The notes beneath the pieces were generated by a model. That model did no database searches. It saw nothing but the letters and a program-made list of their open reading frames with translations, and was not told the DNA's origin. The translations under genes were made by a program, and so were the position numbers. This document shows positions 63,841 to 64,000 of a stretch of 64,000 nucleotides of DNA, one piece after another; the stretch's first letter is position 1, and the number at the start of each line of letters is the position of its first letter. Origin of the DNA: an uncultured Roseibium sp. (GTDB lineage: Bacteria > Pseudomonadota > Alphaproteobacteria > Rhizobiales > Stappiaceae); NCBI RefSeq assembly GCF_947499295.1, contig NZ_CANMNP010000002.1, positions 62,001-126,000 on the forward strand, given 5' to 3'.

Positions 63841-64000
63841 ATGTTCGTGACCCAGAACCGTAGACAGTTTCTAAAAACCACTGCCTTGGCGACAGCCGCA
63901 TTCGGCCTGGCCGGCAGTCTTCCGGCCCTTGCACAGTCCGTCGATGTGGACGAACTCATGAAACCCGGTCCATTGGGTGAAAAGGCTCTGGGTGACGAAA
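63841..64000 (+). CDS. Tat-exported DsbA-like thiol oxidoreductase (3' end cut by window)
   Basis: Only the first 53 codons are present. The N-terminus has a twin-arginine signal (NRRQFLK, then ALATAAFGLAGSLPALAQ). The mature start VDVDELMKPGPLGEKALGDE resembles DsbA-like proteins encoded after mutY and DUF721 in this bacterial order. The CxxC site lies outside the window, so the family is inferred from the leader and context. ATG 63841 has AGGA just upstream; GTG 63847 is better spaced and equally possible. Confidence 0.7.
   Translation, partial: MFVTQNRRQFLKTTALATAAFGLAGSLPALAQSVDVDELMKPGPLGEKALGDE

Overview
The window looks like a chromosomal segment of an alphaproteobacterium of the order Hyphomicrobiales, most like marine Stappiaceae (Roseibium/Labrenzia type). 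The reasons are a CcrM-type methyltransferase, the cox order coxB-coxA-ctaB-coxF-ctaG-coxC-DUF983-SURF1, an Irr-type iron control element before bacterioferritin, an invasion-associated-locus-B protein, and small families common in this order (DUF6101, DUF2093, DUF4170, DUF1-type DciA/DUF721 beside mutY). This placement is inferred from gene content only. Both window ends cut genes: a GGDEF-EAL protein on the left and a Tat-exported DsbA-like protein on the right.

Left part (1-19.5 kb): a c-di-GMP signalling protein, a probable fluoroacetate/haloacetate dehalogenase, purD, a secreted protein, ubiA, then a tightly packed run from pmbA/tldE through a CysQ-like phosphatase, DUF4170, a DUF374 acyltransferase, waaA and lpxK (lipid A/Kdo assembly). 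tldD lies 5 kb further on, followed by a HAD hydrolase, a KefC-like K+/H+ antiporter and an IalB-family protein.

Middle part (19.5-45.3 kb): the aa3 cytochrome c oxidase locus including a 53-residue coxF; a FixK/FNR-type palindrome lies about 320 bases upstream. Next come a 1-Cys peroxiredoxin, a DsbD-alpha-like protein, YqgE, the run thrC-M16 peptidase-GNAT-7TM/EAL protein, and the opposite-strand operon ispH-thrB-rnhA-diacylglycerol kinase. A tandem glycine riboswitch precedes gcvT-gcvH-osmC-gcvPA-gcvPB, so an OsmC-like peroxidase is embedded in the glycine cleavage operon.

Right-middle part (45.3-54.5 kb) is an accessory detoxification region. Four local regulators (MarR, MarR, HxlR, TetR) sit next to or divergent from an isochorismatase-like hydrolase, two glutathione transferases, a tautomerase, NTF2-fold proteins, an alpha/beta hydrolase and an NmrA-like reductase. 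Three of the intergenic regions carry clear operator-like repeats. In the middle is tyrS. Upstream of it is a 21-codon leader ORF with clustered Tyr/Phe codons, an intrinsic terminator, and a segment inside the ORF exactly complementary to the terminator's 5' arm: a classical attenuator layout, and the most interesting regulatory signal I found.

Right end (54.5-64 kb): ccrM with a GANTC site in its promoter region, a 3-methyladenine glycosylase, an amino-acid ABC transporter lacking an adjacent ATPase gene, AMP nucleosidase, bacterioferritin with an Irr box, a fasciclin-domain protein, mutY, a DciA-like protein and the start of a DsbA-like gene. I found no tRNA, rRNA, CRISPR array, prophage or insertion sequence.
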